A program made the position numbers and the translations under genes. Shown piece after piece: positions 48,394 through 61,829 of a DNA stretch of 64,000 nt. Location of the stretch: NCBI GenBank assembly GCA_028673005.1, contig CM054116.1, forward strand, positions 94,942,707 to 95,006,706, in the 5' to 3' direction. The notes beneath the pieces were generated by a model, which did not search any database, was not told where the DNA came from, and saw only the letters and a list, made by a program, of their open reading frames with translations. Each line of letters begins with the position of its first letter. Within the stretch, counting starts at the first letter, position 1. This DNA is from Tanypteryx hageni. Taxonomy: Eukaryota > Arthropoda > Insecta > Odonata > Petaluridae.

Positions 48394-50600
48394 TTTGATT
48401 TTTCGTCAAAAACTGCTAACGATCCCTTCATAAATATCATGATAAGCTCAATTACGCTAGAGGCAATCTGTGATGAACAGGAGTCAGCCTTTATTGAAGA
48501 GATTAAATTGATGCTGACTCAAATGACTGAGCAAAAACAATGACGTCTGGTTATTGTCATGTGCGAATTAATTTCGGACTAATTCAATGCGCTATATATC
48601 ACAGAATCAGTCTGCGAGTTACCGAGGCTCCCCTTAAATTAACAACGGTCTATTATGAAAGATCCTCTACTTGCACCAGACTGGAAGAAATGTCACCCTG
48701 TATGATAGACTATAGCGCAATCGTTTTGTAAGACTTGAAGCAAAAGTCACTACGCTCTTATGATGGAAACTTTTTGTAAGAATTCTTATTTCATTAGCTG
48801 CATTCAGTATATACCTGAATAAATTGGCATTAAGAAAGATTGGTATGAATAAATTTTTACGAATGACTCAAGCAAGTTATATAGGCTTGTCGAAAATTCT
48901 TTAATAATATTCATGTTTTACTGTGTGCGTGAAAAGCACGTATAAATGGGAACATTCGCTAGAATTTATGTTAAATTTATTTAACGTTTAGAAAAACTAT
49001 GGTAACGCTCAAAATCCGAACTCAATAAGCTTAGGTAATGATAGTAAATGTCAAATAGCAATTGATTAATCCAGCTGTTTTTCAAGCTTTTGCATTTAAC
49101 TTATCACCAACTATTTTGTAAAAAAAAACTCGGATCCCACCATGATTAAAACAGAACCCCCAATTTTTCCAAGAAGTGGATTTTTACCTTAAATACATTT
49201 TAGCATTATATCACTCGTTTTATTGGAAATTTTAGAGAACATTAAATATTGCAAAACTTTTGTTGAGGAAAAGTTTTATAATAATAATTTCCAAAAATTC
49301 CCCTCCCACCTAGACAACCTTCGCGTCCCACTGTTTGAAAAACAGCGGATCAATCCATTGGCCAGGAAACAATGAACGGGTGGTTGATGATCATAACTTG
49401 ATATCATCCGATCCAACAAATCTTTTAAAAAATAAATAGAGTTAAAATATTAAGAAGATTTCAGCCGATTTTTTCTGTCCACTTAAACATGCCGCGTAGT
49501 TCACTGAAGTTGGAACCAATATTTAAAAATTATAATATTAAAAGCGAACGCAAGCTTCAACAATCTCAGGATGAAGCAATTACGGAATTGAATTATTTTT
49601 TGCCGTTTTTATGTAGGCTCACGTATGAGAAGGCAGACACTTGTTATTCCTGCTTTCACTTGACTTAATTAAAAACTCGCAAAGCAACATTGCATGAACA
49701 CAAGGAAGAGCGAAGCCCTCGAAAAAAATAGTGGAATAGGACCATTCATTAGGATGCACTCACGCGGTTCCGTTTTAGTGAAGCGTGGCAGAGAATGAAT
49801 GGAGATGAGAGAGCAGCGTCTAGACATGGAGGAGGAGACTAGAAGAGGGGACCCTGGAGAAGAAGGGGAGAGTGAAGAGACAGCCTTGACCTAACAAATG
49901 TAATTTCGGCAACTTTCTTGCTTTATAATCAGCTCGATTCCCGCATATCAATGTTCTGGAAAGTCGAATTTAGGATCGGATGACAGTTAAACGAATGATT
50001 TCGGAGATAAAACGAACATCTCGCGTCGCCATGAAATTAATTATTCATTCTCTTACGCCGTTCGATGTTTGTTTGTTTTCGAGAGAACTCTTGGCGTCAA
50101 GCCTAAAAGGATGTATACCTACCCGATAGGATCAGGTGTTATTCTCAGTTTATCCGATTGATTAAATCTTCTTTCTTTCTATCTCAGCGCTTTTAATGGT
50201 AATGAAGTTCGCTCTGTCTTCCCATCTGCTTTTTAACTTTTTATAAATAAGAACTGGATGTAGGCAATTGTTTACGTGAAGATTAAATATAAATCAAATT
50301 AATTATATTGCAATTATATACCTATAATTATATATTAATATAAATATATTCCATATATTATAAAATTCGTATCTTCGTAAAACCATGGCTTTCTTTGTCA
50401 ATAACGGCGAAAATTACGATGAATTGCGATTGACCTTAAACGAATTTAAAGTTTGTTACTTTATGACGGAAATAATTATTCCTTATAAAACTTTTGAATA
50501 TAGAAGGGCCTGGAAATAATGTTTCTCCGAAAACATTTTTCGATACGCTGAATGTTTTTAATTGACACAAAAATCAACGCAACAAATGTTTTAAAGAATA
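48394..50600. other. No gene seen
   Basis: AT-rich sequence without a recognised exon, repeat or transposon end. Confidence 0.5.
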
Positions 50601-50603
50601 CCC

Positions 50604-51205
50604 AAGCTTGAAATTTCTACTTCAACACGTTAGAAAATGGGTTTCCCAAGAAAATCAGATGAGACGTAATTTAAACATGACGAACATTGTTTTCCCTTTC
50701 AACCATGGAATCACGATTTTGAAGTCCTCGTCTTTCATTTCAAACCGATTCTACTATCAATCCCGCGAACAGAACCGCCACGAGGATCCCATAATGGCGC
50801 TCAGCTATACGGGGAAAACATATCTTAAATTACCGAGTGGAACATTACGTCACGTTTCAGCCTTTTAAAACATTCTAAAATAATCTTAATTGTATTTCTT
50901 CTATAGAATGATCTTCACATCCCACGTTGAATTCGGTTGAATTTCACTCACATCACGTTAAAAAAAATGGGTTTCCCGAGAAAATCGGATGACGCACGTA
51001 ATTTAAACATGACGAGCATTTTCCCCGTTTCAACCGGTTTTTCTTCAAATCAATTCTATTGCAAAGATTGCGAGAATCCCATAAAGGAGCTCAATTATAA
51101 TGGGAGGACATATAGTGAACTGTTAAGTGGAGTCTTACGTCGCACCTTGACCTTTTGAATCGTTCTAAAACAAACTTAATGGAATCGTTCGATAATGCTT
51201 TCAAG
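50604..51205 (+). repeat. Diverged tandem duplication, two ~300-bp units
   Basis: Unit 1 (about 50604-50935) and unit 2 (about 50937-51205) align in order. Both carry gggtttccc(a/g)agaaaatc, cgtaatttaaacatgacga, caa(t/c)tctatt-like and gtggag/gtggaac..tacgtc blocks, and end with ttctaaa...cttaat. Unit 2 has lost about 20 bases in the middle. Both units can be read as short frames sharing RNLNMT, but the frames disagree before that point, so coding is doubtful. Confidence 0.75.
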
Positions 51206-52263
51206 GAAAAAGATACGAGTGTCACGACCCCCAAGGATCACGACACGGCATAAGAGTAAATGAGCCGGAGGTACTCAGAAATGGGCTGAGGCTAATAAAA
51301 ACAAGCAAAAAAGAGAGAGAAAAGAGGCATTAACGAACTAAATTTATTATTAAATTGTTATTTATTAATTGATATAATTGTTAATATATAAATCAAGCGA
51401 GAGAACGTCGTGATTTTTAAAACTCTTTTCAGAAAATTCGCCAGTAGCTTCGGCTTTCATTTTGAGTCATCTTTGCAATTATTAGAGAATGGGTGGACAT
51501 TCAGAATTGGGATGACTGGAACAGAAGCAAGATCACCGATTTTTTGCTGTGGAGTAGATTTTCGGTTTCAGAAATGTTTTATTTGCTCTTAATTTGCCAT
51601 TCCGTGAACCTGTTTGCACGAATAAACTGTACAACAGTAATGACGGTAGGTAGGCGTGGATTTTATTTAACGATCGTTTTTTTATTGTTTACAATTGAGA
51701 TTTTGTATTGTGATCTAGATTCTCTTCGAGTTTCATAATTTCATAGCCTGCATGTTGCGTCTAATGGCTGTTAACACGATTGATTCATAAAAACTCAAAT
51801 CAGCAGCATATGTTACAACATCCCTTCCCTAGAACACTCCAGAGGGTCCCTCCCTTCGATCCCAAGAATATCGCCATCCCTATTCTCTCGTCATCCATTT
51901 CCACTATCGTCATGGTTACGTTATTTCCCGCTCTTAAACTCATTTCATATCTGTCTCCAAGTTTCCGTGTGTTAATCAATGTGACCTCCATTGAGCCACC
52001 TGTAACCTGTCTAGCCGCTCACAATCATTAACTCCCACCTCATTTTAATATAGAATTCTAAACAGGAAAGTATGCCGTAAAACTCTACATGAAGTAATTC
52101 ATTAAAACGGAATCCCAGATTTATATTTTACATCTCAATGACAGCTTAAAAGGAATTGAGAAAAATTTCGAGTTAGTCAAAGAAAGTAATGTTTTTTCTT
52201 CCATTATTTTTCTATCAAAATCAGCATGATGCTCCATGAGGTATACTAATTAATCGGTTGGTT
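51206..52263. other. No gene seen
   Basis: No supported exon. The sequence includes a short tacgacccccaagg-like GC patch near 51230 and AT-rich stretches; ORFs here have no domain. Confidence 0.45.
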
Positions 52264-52274
52264 ATATTAATTTT

Positions 52275-55200
52275 ATCTCCCTAAGGACTGCATAACCTTA
52301 CAGAGGTGGGAGGGTTTGTGTACTCTTACGAACCAAAGAGCTATGCCGGCGGGAGATAATTCTCCTGGTAGGACCATCCAAGCCGGAAAGGTCTGAGGGG
52401 AAGAGTCAGACTAAGAAGCAGTCTTGGGGGTTTTACATCCCCCTGTGCAAGGGCAGCAGCTTGCACAGTACCTCTGTAGGTGGTGATCATGTGGATCTGA
52501 ACAGCTACAGATGGGTAATCACTCTGTGAAACTGCGATGAGGAAAGCAAGGGGAAACTACCTCATTATATGTCCCAAGATAGGCTGAAAAGCTGAAAAAT
52601 ACCTCTATGGATCTTTCTGGGGTAAAATATTCCGGAGGTAAAATAGTCCCCCAATCGGATCTCCGGGTGGGGACTACCCTAGGGGATGCACAGAGGAAAT
52701 TTAACATTAATAGGAAAGCAAGTGGTGAGAAATTAAGAATAGGCACATGGAATGTTAGGACTATGAATTCAGGGAGTAAACTAGAGAATATAAAAAGGGA
52801 AATGAGAAGGAATAACGTAGGTATAGTAGGTCTTAGTGAAATTCGGTGGGAAGGAGAAGGCGAGATAAATTCAGACGAATTTAAGATTATTTACTCGGGA
52901 GGGGAGAAAAAGGAAAGGGGAGTGGGGATTATAATGAGAAAAGAGATAGCTGAAAGAATTAGCAAGGTAGTGACAGTTAATGATAGATTAATAGCCGTAA
53001 AACTTCAGATGGAGCCAGTGGAAATGCTTATAATTCAAGTGTATATGCCAACGACTAATGCTGGCGACGACGAAGTGGATGAAATCTATGAACAGATTAT
53101 GGAGATATTGGAGGAGGAGGGAAAAGGAAGGATCACCACCATAGTAATGGGAGATTGGAACAGTGTAGTCGTAGAGGGACAGGAAGATAACATAGTGGGA
53201 AAATAGGGACTAGGGAAGAGAAATGAAAGAGGGGATAAACTTGTGGAATTCTGCCATAGAAATAGATTAATTGTAACTAATACATGGTTTAAGCATCACC
53301 AGCAGAGACTTTACACATGGAGAAGCCCAGGAGACCAGAGACGATACCAGATAGATTACATACTAGTCAATGAAAGATTTAGAAATAGCATTAAAAATGT
53401 GAAAACACTACCAGGGGCAGATATCGATTCTGACCACAACCTTTTGGTGGCAAATATACAATGTAGACTGAAGAGCGTTAAGAGAAACATAAGAGTTAAC
53501 AAGAAATGGAACTTAGAGGAACTCCTTAAAAACAAGGAGGCTATTATGACTGAGCTGGAGGAAAGGTTGGGGGAGAGAGATGAAGAAAATAGGAAGAATG
53601 TAGATGAGGAGTGGAGATACATCCATAGCAACATTAAAGATGTAATGGAAAAGAAGGTAGGAAAGATAACGGGTGAAAGAAACAAAAAACCCTGGATCAC
53701 AGCAGCCATGCTGCAAAAAATGGAAGAGCGGAGAAAGTGGAAGAACATAAACACTGAAGAAGGCCAATGAAAGTACAAGGAGTTAAATAATGCTTTAAGA
53801 AGGGAAACAGATAAAGCCAGAGAACAGTGGATAAATGAGAAATGCGAGGAGATTGTTGAATGTGAAAGAATTTGTAGAACAGACCTCATGTATAGCAAAG
53901 CAAGGGAACTATTCAAGAAAAAGGCAAGAAAGATAGGACGTAAAGGAATCATGAACAAAAGTGGTAAAATAGTATCGAAGCCAGACAATGTAAAGAATGT
54001 CTGGAAAGAATACATTGAGGTTCTGTATGACAAAGAAGGAAAGCCAAGAAATATTGAATTAAATGAAGAAGAGGATGTGGAAGAAGATCAGCTAGGACCA
54101 AGTATTCTCAAGTCTGAAATTAAAAGAGCAATTGATGACATGAAAAGAAGAAAGGCTGTTGGGAGTGATGATATACCCGTAGACGTTCTTAAGGTTTTGG
54201 GGTCTAAAGCAGTTAAGCAACTCACAAAATTTTTTAACCAAGTATATGATACTGGCGTATGGCCTGAAGATTTTTTAGATGTTGTGATGGTACCACTGGA
54301 AAAAAAGAACAATGCAAAATGTTGTAAGGATTACAGAACTATTAGTTTAATTTCTCATACAGCTAAAGTTCTAACCAGAATAATAACCAAAAGAATTGAA
54401 TGTAAAATAGAAAAGGAGCTGCAAGATAATCAGTTTGGTTTTAGAAGAGGAAGGGGGACTAGAGATGCTATAGGATGTATGAGGATCATGATAGAAAGAA
54501 CGCCAGAAGTCAATAAAGATATGTATTTTTGTTTTGTAGATTGGGAAAAAGCTTTTGACCGAGTGAAATGGGATAAGATGCTGGGTATTTTAAACAAAAT
54601 AGGAATAGATTGGAAAGATAAAAGACTGCTTAAAAACCTTTACTTTGATCAAAAGATTAGAGTCAGGGTTGAAGGAGAAGAAACAGAAAGTACTTCAATA
54701 GGGAGGGGAGTGAGGCAGGGTTGTCCTATTTCACCAGCGATATTTAATATTTATGCAGAAACAATAACAGAAGAAGCGTTGATGGAAGAGAAAGGATTTA
54801 AGATAGGAGGTGAAAGTATTACCACCATTAAATACGCAGATGATCAGGGCTTAATAGCAGAAGGCGAGAAAGAGCTTCAGAGGATGACAGACAGACTAGT
54901 TGAGGTTGGCCAACAATATGGAATGAAGATCAATACAGAAAAAACGAAAGTCATGGTGGTTTCAAAGGAACATAAAGAATTAAATATAATGGTAAATGGC
55001 CAAAAATTGGAACAAGTTAGTAGTTTCAAATATCTCGGCAGTATTTTAGCACAGGATGGAAGTAGTACACAGGACATCAGAAGTAGGATTGCAATGGCAA
55101 AAGCAGCATTTAACGAGAAGAAGGAGCTTCTCACAAGCAAGAAAATAAATCTAGAAACAAGGAAGAAATTAGCAAAATGCTACATATGGAGCATAGCTCT

Positions 55201-55612
55201 TTATGGTGCAGAGACGTGGACGATAAGGAGAAAGGAGGAAAAATATTTAGAAAGTTTTGAGATGTGGGTATGGAGAAGAATGATGAAAGTGAAATGGACA
55301 GAGAGGAAGAGAAACGAAGAAGTATTAGAAATGGTGGGAGAAGATAGGATGCTAATAAAAACAATCAGGAAAAGAAAAGCAAATTGGATAGGGCACATAT
55401 TGAGAAGACAGTGTTTACAAAGGACGATCTTAGAAGGAAAAATTAGTGGAAAAAGAGGAAGAGGGAGAAAAAGAATAGGAATATTAGATAATATAAAGCA
55501 GGGATATACTACTTATAGAGGTATAAAAGAGGCTTCTAGGGAGAGAGAGAAATGGAGGCAGCGATTCAGTTAAAACCTGTCTTCGGACAGAAGCATGATG
55601 ATGATGATGATG
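52275..55612 (+). mobile_element. Full-length RTE-like non-LTR retrotransposon (LINE)
   Basis: About 3.34 kb, flanked by an 11-base direct repeat, atattaatttt (52264-52274 and 55613-55623). It has a ~330-base GC-richer 5' UTR, one long ORF, a very short 3' UTR and a (gat)n tail (55595-55612). A microsatellite-like tail instead of poly(A), a single apurinic-endonuclease/RT ORF and ~3.3 kb total length are all features of the RTE clade (BovB-type relatives). The direct repeats and both ends mean this is a complete insertion, not a 5'-truncated one. Confidence 0.88.
52607..55573 (+). pseudogene. LINE endonuclease-reverse transcriptase ORF with two premature stops
   Basis: One continuous frame of 989 codons including the terminator. 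It is interrupted only by TAG at 53204-53206 and TGA at 53768-53770; no frameshift was seen. The endonuclease part (52607 to ~53500) shows GTWNVRTM, LSEIRWEG, VYMPT, MGDWNS, QIDYILVN and SDHNLL. The RT part shows RRKAVGSDDIP, CKDYRTISLIS, NQFGFRRGRGTRDA, FVDWEKAFDRV, GVRQGCPISPAIF and the catalytic YADD. A C-terminal GKRGRGRKR stretch follows. The first ATG after an upstream stop was taken as start. The first stop splits the endonuclease; the second lies between it and the RT, so the RT half (from about 53888) remains open. Confidence 0.92.
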
Positions 55613-55623
55613 ATATTAATTTT

Positions 55624-56650
55624 GTCCTCATTTTACTGCATAGAGGGGTTTTAATTTATATTTAATAATCCCCTTATAACCATGAAGAAGAGTTTCAAAA
55701 TATATTTTTAGTGGTGCTTTTAAATATAAATTCCGAATGCAACCTGTAATTAATATTTTGTCATTATAATTCCATTCAATAAAGAATTTTTGAGCTCGTC
55801 TTATGGTTAAAATCAAATTGGCGTATTATGTTTTTCCAGTAGCCGTAAAAAGATTGGGAAAACTATTTGTGCATTTCGACTACACCCTGCCCTTCATCAG
55901 TGGTGATTCTCTAGAATCTAATTAGGGACAATACGCATCTCGTTTTCTCAACCTTTTTACAGCTATAGGAGATAGTGCTTGTCAACTGTATTTACTTACT
56001 AAATATAAGATTTAAATAAGATATAGTTTCGCCAATTAAAGTTCAAATAAAAGCCGAACAGAAGTCGAGGAATGAGATTTGAAACAATTGCAGCACATCG
56101 GAAGAATGAATGGCAATAGTTGAAAGCTACGCCAATTGTTATTTATCTCCTAATAAGTGGGAGAAATTCCATATAACCCTAAAAAAATTAACGTCATTTT
56201 CAAAAATTTTCTAGACATAAACTAATATTAGCACTCTCTCGCCAAAGCCGTCACAGAACCTCTGTCGTAATTCCTATTATAAAAGAAAATCCGCTTCGAT
56301 TTCTAACCGGAAAAGGCACTTATAATGCAGCCCGCTGTTTCTCATTCTCAATCGACTAGCGAATGCACCCGACGGCCGCAGGAGAAAACCATTGAGGCAA
56401 ACGCATCGCGGAAGAGGGAGTCTCTAGCGATTATACAACCGGAAGGGAAGGGAAGAAGTACGCGCCTTCAATTAGGAAGAGAAGAGGAACGCGTCTCTCC
56501 GCTCGCGAGGTTCGACGGAGAACGTCGGATGTATCGTGAGAAATGCCTCCATTCGCTTCTCTTCGAAGCGTCGCGAAAATAAAAAAAAGAGCGAGATCGT
56601 GACGCGATTCCGCACGACGTCTTGCGGACATCACAAGCGAGAGAAAGTAA
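55624..56650. other. No gene seen
   Basis: Nothing recognised between the LINE and the GA array; the ORF at 56325-56582 has no domain and runs alongside repeat-biased sequence. Confidence 0.5.
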
Positions 56651-56654
56651 ATAA

Positions 56655-57315
56655 TATGCAGAGAGAGAGAGGTAGAGCGGGAGAGAGAGAGGTAGAGGGA
56701 GAGAGAGGTAGAGGGAGAGAGAGGGAGAGAGGTAGAGGGAGAGAGAGGTAGAGGGAGAGAGAGAGGTAGAGGGAGAGAGAGGTAGAGGGAGAGAGAGAGG
56801 TAGAGGGAGAGAGGTAGAGGGAGAGAGAGAGGTAGAGGGAGGGAGAGAGAGAGAGGTAAAGGGAGGGAGAGAGGTAGAGGGAGAGAGAGGGAGAGAGAGG
56901 GAGAGAGAGGGAGAGAGGTAGAGGGAGAGAGAGGTAGAGGGAGAGAGGTAGAGGGAGAGAGAGAGGTAGAGGGAGGGAGAGAGAGAGAGAGGTAAAGGGA
57001 GGGAGAGAGGTAGAGGGAGAGAGAGGGAGAGAGGTAGAGGGAGAGAGGTAGAGGGAGAGAGAGGGAGAGAGGTAGAGGGAGAGAGAGGTAGAGGGAGAGA
57101 GAGGGAGAGAGGTAGAGGGAGAGAGAGAGGTAGAGGGAGAGAGAGAGGTAGAGGGAGAGAGGTAGAGGGAGAGAGAGAGGTAGAGGGAGAGAGGTAGAGG
57201 GAGAGAGAGGGAGAGAGAGAGAGGGAGAGGGAGAAAGAAGGAGAGAGAAGGAGAGAGATAGAGGGAGAGAGAAGGAGAGAGGTAGAGGAGGGAGAGAGAG
57301 AGAGGGGGAGAGAGG
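56655..57315. repeat. ~650-bp GA-rich tandem array
   Basis: Units of gagagagaggtagaggga and shorter variants repeat throughout, with agagaggtaaagggagg variants at about 56855 and 56990. The near-total absence of stops makes very long Ser/Leu/Pro-rich frames on the minus strand (up to 383 codons), which are artefacts. Confidence 0.95.
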
Positions 57316-58090
57316 ATGGAGACGGATTTATGGCTTGCGTGGTAGCGGCCAAGGACCGCTCGCTTCCCGCGGAACGAGCGCTTGTCTGCTGAAGGCGATA
57401 GTCTGCTCTCTGTGGAGATGCATACGTCACGTGGTGGAAGGGAAAGCTTGCCGGGTAGAGATACAAAGAGCGGGTGGTGGAGGAAGAGAGATGGAGAGAA
57501 AGGAGGGAGTGGAGAGGGAAAGGAGAGATGTGGGCGAAGAGGTTTTCGTTGGGAGAGGTTACGGCAGACGAGAGGGAAACAGAGAAAGAGACGCGTGAGA
57601 GATACACACGCACACACATTGGGAACCGTTTCCATTGGCAATAAGGCCAGCCAACTTCCGCAGAAGACCTATAAATTAAATATCTTTTAGATATAAATAC
57701 TCAATGTCCGTCCGTCCCCCCTTTTATCCCTTGAACAGTTTGTCATAGAGAAATGCTGTAAACGCCATTTTGTTTCTACCAACTAGGAGATCCCTGGAAA
57801 ACTATTTTCGTTTACAGAAGTGTCCCAGGTTCGACTTCAGGAGATGATTATATTTTCCCATAAGTTTACACGGGATTTTCGATTTCTCAAGGTGCAAGAT
57901 TTTTTTTTTCCTTCTTTCGTCAAAATACGTAAATATGGACCAATTTTCTCCGTTTTTGCTTTATTCGACAAAACATTTGTTGGTGATAATTCATGATTAA
58001 AAAATGAAACAAGTGGTCGAATTAATTGTATATGAAAACTGCATATATTTCAATAAAAAGAAACAATTTTAAAGCATCATTAACATAAAA
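57316..58090. other. No gene seen
   Basis: Moderately GC-rich just after the array, then AT-rich; no recognised feature. Confidence 0.45.
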
Positions 58091-58094
58091 CTTT

Positions 58095-58795
58095 GGAAAT
58101 AGTTGCTGGGTATCATTATTTTCCTTTGAGTTCGTCTATAGGTGGTCTCCTAGGAGGTACAGCGAATTTCAAACCCATATTTAATAAAGACAATTCTTCC
58201 TGAGTAAAAGATATTTTGGATAAATTTTCAATGAATTCAAATTTATGTGAGATGTGATTGGATTGATTAGCTATGTCTTGTGTGTTACCAATCTGTTTTT
58301 GTTAAAGAGTTTTTAATTTTTTGTCTAAAGTTAATGATTTAGTGTGGAACTAATGAGTATTGGTCTCATGCATTTTATGTTCAAACTTATTCCATATTTC
58401 GAAGCCAACATTATAACTTTTTTTGTTATTTTTAGGTGTAAATCATAGGCCGATATTTCTATTGAGCTCCTTTTGGCGTATAAGTTCTTGATTTCTAGTT
58501 GGAACCATTTGTTAATAGCTAGTTGTTTTACTTTGGTAATTATATGGCCCTTCCTTGTTTTTGAGAAAACATTCATGAAGTTAGGTGTGAGCTTGTTTTC
58601 TCTGCAAGATTCCAAAAATTTTATGTCAGCTGCTATGTTGTTGATTCTAGTGTGCAAATTATGAAAGCGGTTTAAATCTTTAGTCGATGACATAAAAACT
58701 GAAATATCAGTATATAATGACATGTCTAAGGTATAAAAGCAAAAAACAGTAAACCGCAACCAAGTTGTATAATCCTCGAGAATAGAACCAAGCAA
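58095..58795 (-). pseudogene. Decayed retroelement fragment, resembling the pre-RT region of Penelope-like elements
   Basis: A 154-codon minus-strand frame (58331-58795) contains KFLESCRENKLTPNFMNVFS and KAINKW-like basic, helical sequence. Beyond a stop and a frame change it continues (about 58110-58260) with FTQEELSLLNMGLKFAVPP. An 'N/K-FLxxCR' block followed by 'LTxxELSLLxKGLKF' is what I recall of the region just before the reverse transcriptase in Penelope-like elements. The RT itself is absent. It is clearly a pseudogene by its internal stop and frameshift; the family call is from memory of motifs and moderate. Confidence 0.5.
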
Positions 58796-58799
58796 TAGA

Positions 58800-61700
58800 A
58801 GGCAAAAAGGGGGGGTGGGGTCTGAACAAATCCAAGAGGTGATAAAAGGTATTAAAAAACCAAGTTTAAAAAACAGGCGAACTAAGAATTATGATCTTTG
58901 TCGTTGAGATCGTTAAAATACCTCAAATGGAGGTGTAAAATGTACGGCCGTTTTAGGATTGAAGCCAAAAGTAACAATTGGCAATTTGTTATTTTAATAT
59001 GGGGTAATAAAAATACAGGTAAAAGATATACTGGTGATAAAAATAATGGGAATGACCATAAAATATAAAGAAACACCAGTGTTGGTGACCTTGTAAAATT
59101 GACGATCGCGGGGCGCGATCACATAAGGTAGACTGGTGAAGAACCCAAACATACAGGACATAATAGAAAAAATTTAAGAGTAATTTTAACGTTACAAAAT
59201 TCCGAGACACAGAGTACCAAACTCAAACTGTATGGTGACCGAGTAGATAATTTTGAAAAAAAATGACAAGACGCATGTGATAATCTCAATGCATACGATG
59301 GACTGTATGCCATAGTATCATCGATGACTTTGTTGTCAGTGTTACTCCACCATTGTTTCGTCTAGGTTTCCTCTTCCATCTGCTCACAACAGAATCGAAT
59401 TTATGAGAGGACCGCGCTTTTTGAAGTGGCGGGCCGCGTGAGGCCGTTTGAGACCCTAGCTCTAATTTTCATGCTTTTTGCAGAGGGGAATACCAACAAT
59501 GAGTGACACGGGATTTGCATATCTCGAAATTCGACGTACTTAATACACGCTTTTGTGTTGAATCGATGGCGTTGGGAGAATTCTGACGAAAAAAGGCTTT
59601 CCACCTGCGAAATTCTTCTTGTTTGAAGACCGCAGTCCGACAACAATCGATTTCTCGCATCTGCCATTTTGGAAAACCGCTTCTCGAGAAGTTCTCACCG
59701 CCTTTTCCGAGAGGTTTAGATGAACATTCCAACTTTCCGCATTAATACACTTTGGGTCGTTATCCATTTTATAGAAACGGCACTAGACAATTGCCGGTGG
59801 TACGCGCGTGAGCGAGCGCGAAATGTCGACCGCGTTCATCTGAAGCGTCCATATTCATTAGACAGGATTAGAATTCGCAAGTGTTTTGGCACGGCGGATG
59901 ATAATTTACATGGAAATTTGCTAAGAGATTCCGTGGTATTGCATGAGCGAAATACAGGTCCAAAACTGGTGATTCGCATTATAACGTCTCCATAAAAGAT
60001 TTCATGCTCGTATTAAAACTCTTTCTTGGACAAATTATTAATTTAGGGTAAAATCAGTAAAACGAGTCGCTTTTAATACTGAAATAGCTCAATAATTATC
60101 AATCTCTATGAATTTTATTTTTATGCTTTGTCTACTAAAAATGTGCTAACTATGTATACTTTCTCAAGTAATTCCAGACAAATGAAGACAAGTGGGATTG
60201 TCAATTTTCATCGTCTTTAATTGAACTGACATTCTGACATTTTTTCTCAAGTTCCCATGCTTCTTTATTTTCTTGCAAAAATAAGAAAATTAATCTAGGA
60301 AAATCTAGATTTGCTTTTCATATTTTCATTTGCATTTAGGCCAAATATAAAAATTGACAGAAATGTATGCTCTCTCATCATAAAATTGCCCAAAGAATAT
60401 AATGCATGTTTTTAAAAGTATTAATTATTCGATTAATCAAAGGAAAAACCACTTCGCCCTAGCACAAATGATTCTAAAATGAACTTTATTGTCGTAAATC
60501 TTTCTTAATGATTTATATCTCATCACATCTTACTTAGGTATTCAAACGCTCGTTTTAAATCCGCATTGTTTTAAACGAATTAAAATTGAAAGTTTTAAAT
60601 CAGAATAAAATATTCAATTTTAAATGAAAATAATATGACTGTAAAGTTAAAATTTACGTAGCGTTACGCAAATCAATTACATTTACTGACTTATGAATGA
60701 CAAATACGAAATCCGCGGAATATTATGACGTAAAACTTACGGTTAAGGAAGTTGAATAATCACACAGAACTCTTTGACCTCAATTCAATATTAATTAGCA
60801 ATTAGCTTTTTACGTATAGCTGCCAAGATATGCGTGTGAGCATAATCGGAAACAAGAGTCCGTCGAAGGGGCAACTGACAAATGTGGGAGAACATTGCTC
60901 ATATCCCGTTCTTTCCAGTCAAGCGAATTTTTAATACCATTTCTACCTGTGCAGACGGCGATTCAAACGTGACCTCGAAAGAAGAAGGTTCTCGTACGAC
61001 CAACGCGAGGCGAACGGCCAAAAACACTCCGAACGGTTGAAACAGGAAGCTGACGCCTTTTACTCCTCGAGATGAAAGCTATGCAAATTTTGGAGCGTAC
61101 ATTTTACATTTTCAAATTAGGAACAAAAAGGTAGTCGCCAGATAATGGGGCTTTCAGAAATATTTTGCAATCTTAAAAAAAAGATACGCTATGCGTGCGA
61201 AAGTTTAAAGATAAAAAACGTGGTATTTAAGGACAAAAGTTGTTAAAGCGTAACAAATTTGTAATCCAGAGTGAGAAATAAAACTTATATTTTGCAGATT
61301 TTTTCTGTTTGTTTTTAAATATTATCCTTTATGAATAAAATAATACGCTTCATGGCAAAGGCCATACCAACAATCTCATTCGGACTAACCTTTCTCACTC
61401 CCACGTATCAAAGCCAACTGCGTAATTGGCATTCTATTTACATATTTTATCTTTCTTACTAGAGCTATATTGAGTCAAAGAGCTTTCTAAATAAAATATA
61501 TTAACACCAATTCCAGCAATTCTACATTTAATTAGCACCATTTCATGATCCTATAACTTTGATTGTAGCCTTGATAATTTTTATTTGAATCACTTATCAT
61601 TCGTCGGAAAGTGGTGATATATGTGATGAGATTTCCATGTGAAAGGTTGGGGATAGTTTTTATATGCCTTCTTCGTTGATATTTACCGCTCAATTATCTT

Positions 61701-61829
61701 TAAGTTTTATTCGGCATATTCTTACTATCAATTACTTACATTTTCCTACTTGTTTCTGACAAATAAAAGATACCATTTTTTCTTTCGATCCATAAAGGGA
61801 TCCAGGTCCCGTTTTCGGCGAACGATTAC
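58800..61829. other. No gene seen
   Basis: Sequence to ~59.3 kb may still belong to the decayed retroelement (low-quality minus-strand frames). Overlapping minus-strand ORFs at 59401-59767 are in three frames and have no domain. The rest is AT-rich without recognised features. Confidence 0.4.

Noticed and set aside
53356..55398. Minus-strand ORFs up to 225 codons inside the LINE
   Set aside because: Antisense shadows of the endonuclease-RT frame.
56468..57641. Very long minus-strand ORFs (383 and 336 codons), Ser/Leu/Pro-rich
   Set aside because: They lie over the GA-rich tandem array, occur in more than one frame at once, and consist of repeat-encoded residues.
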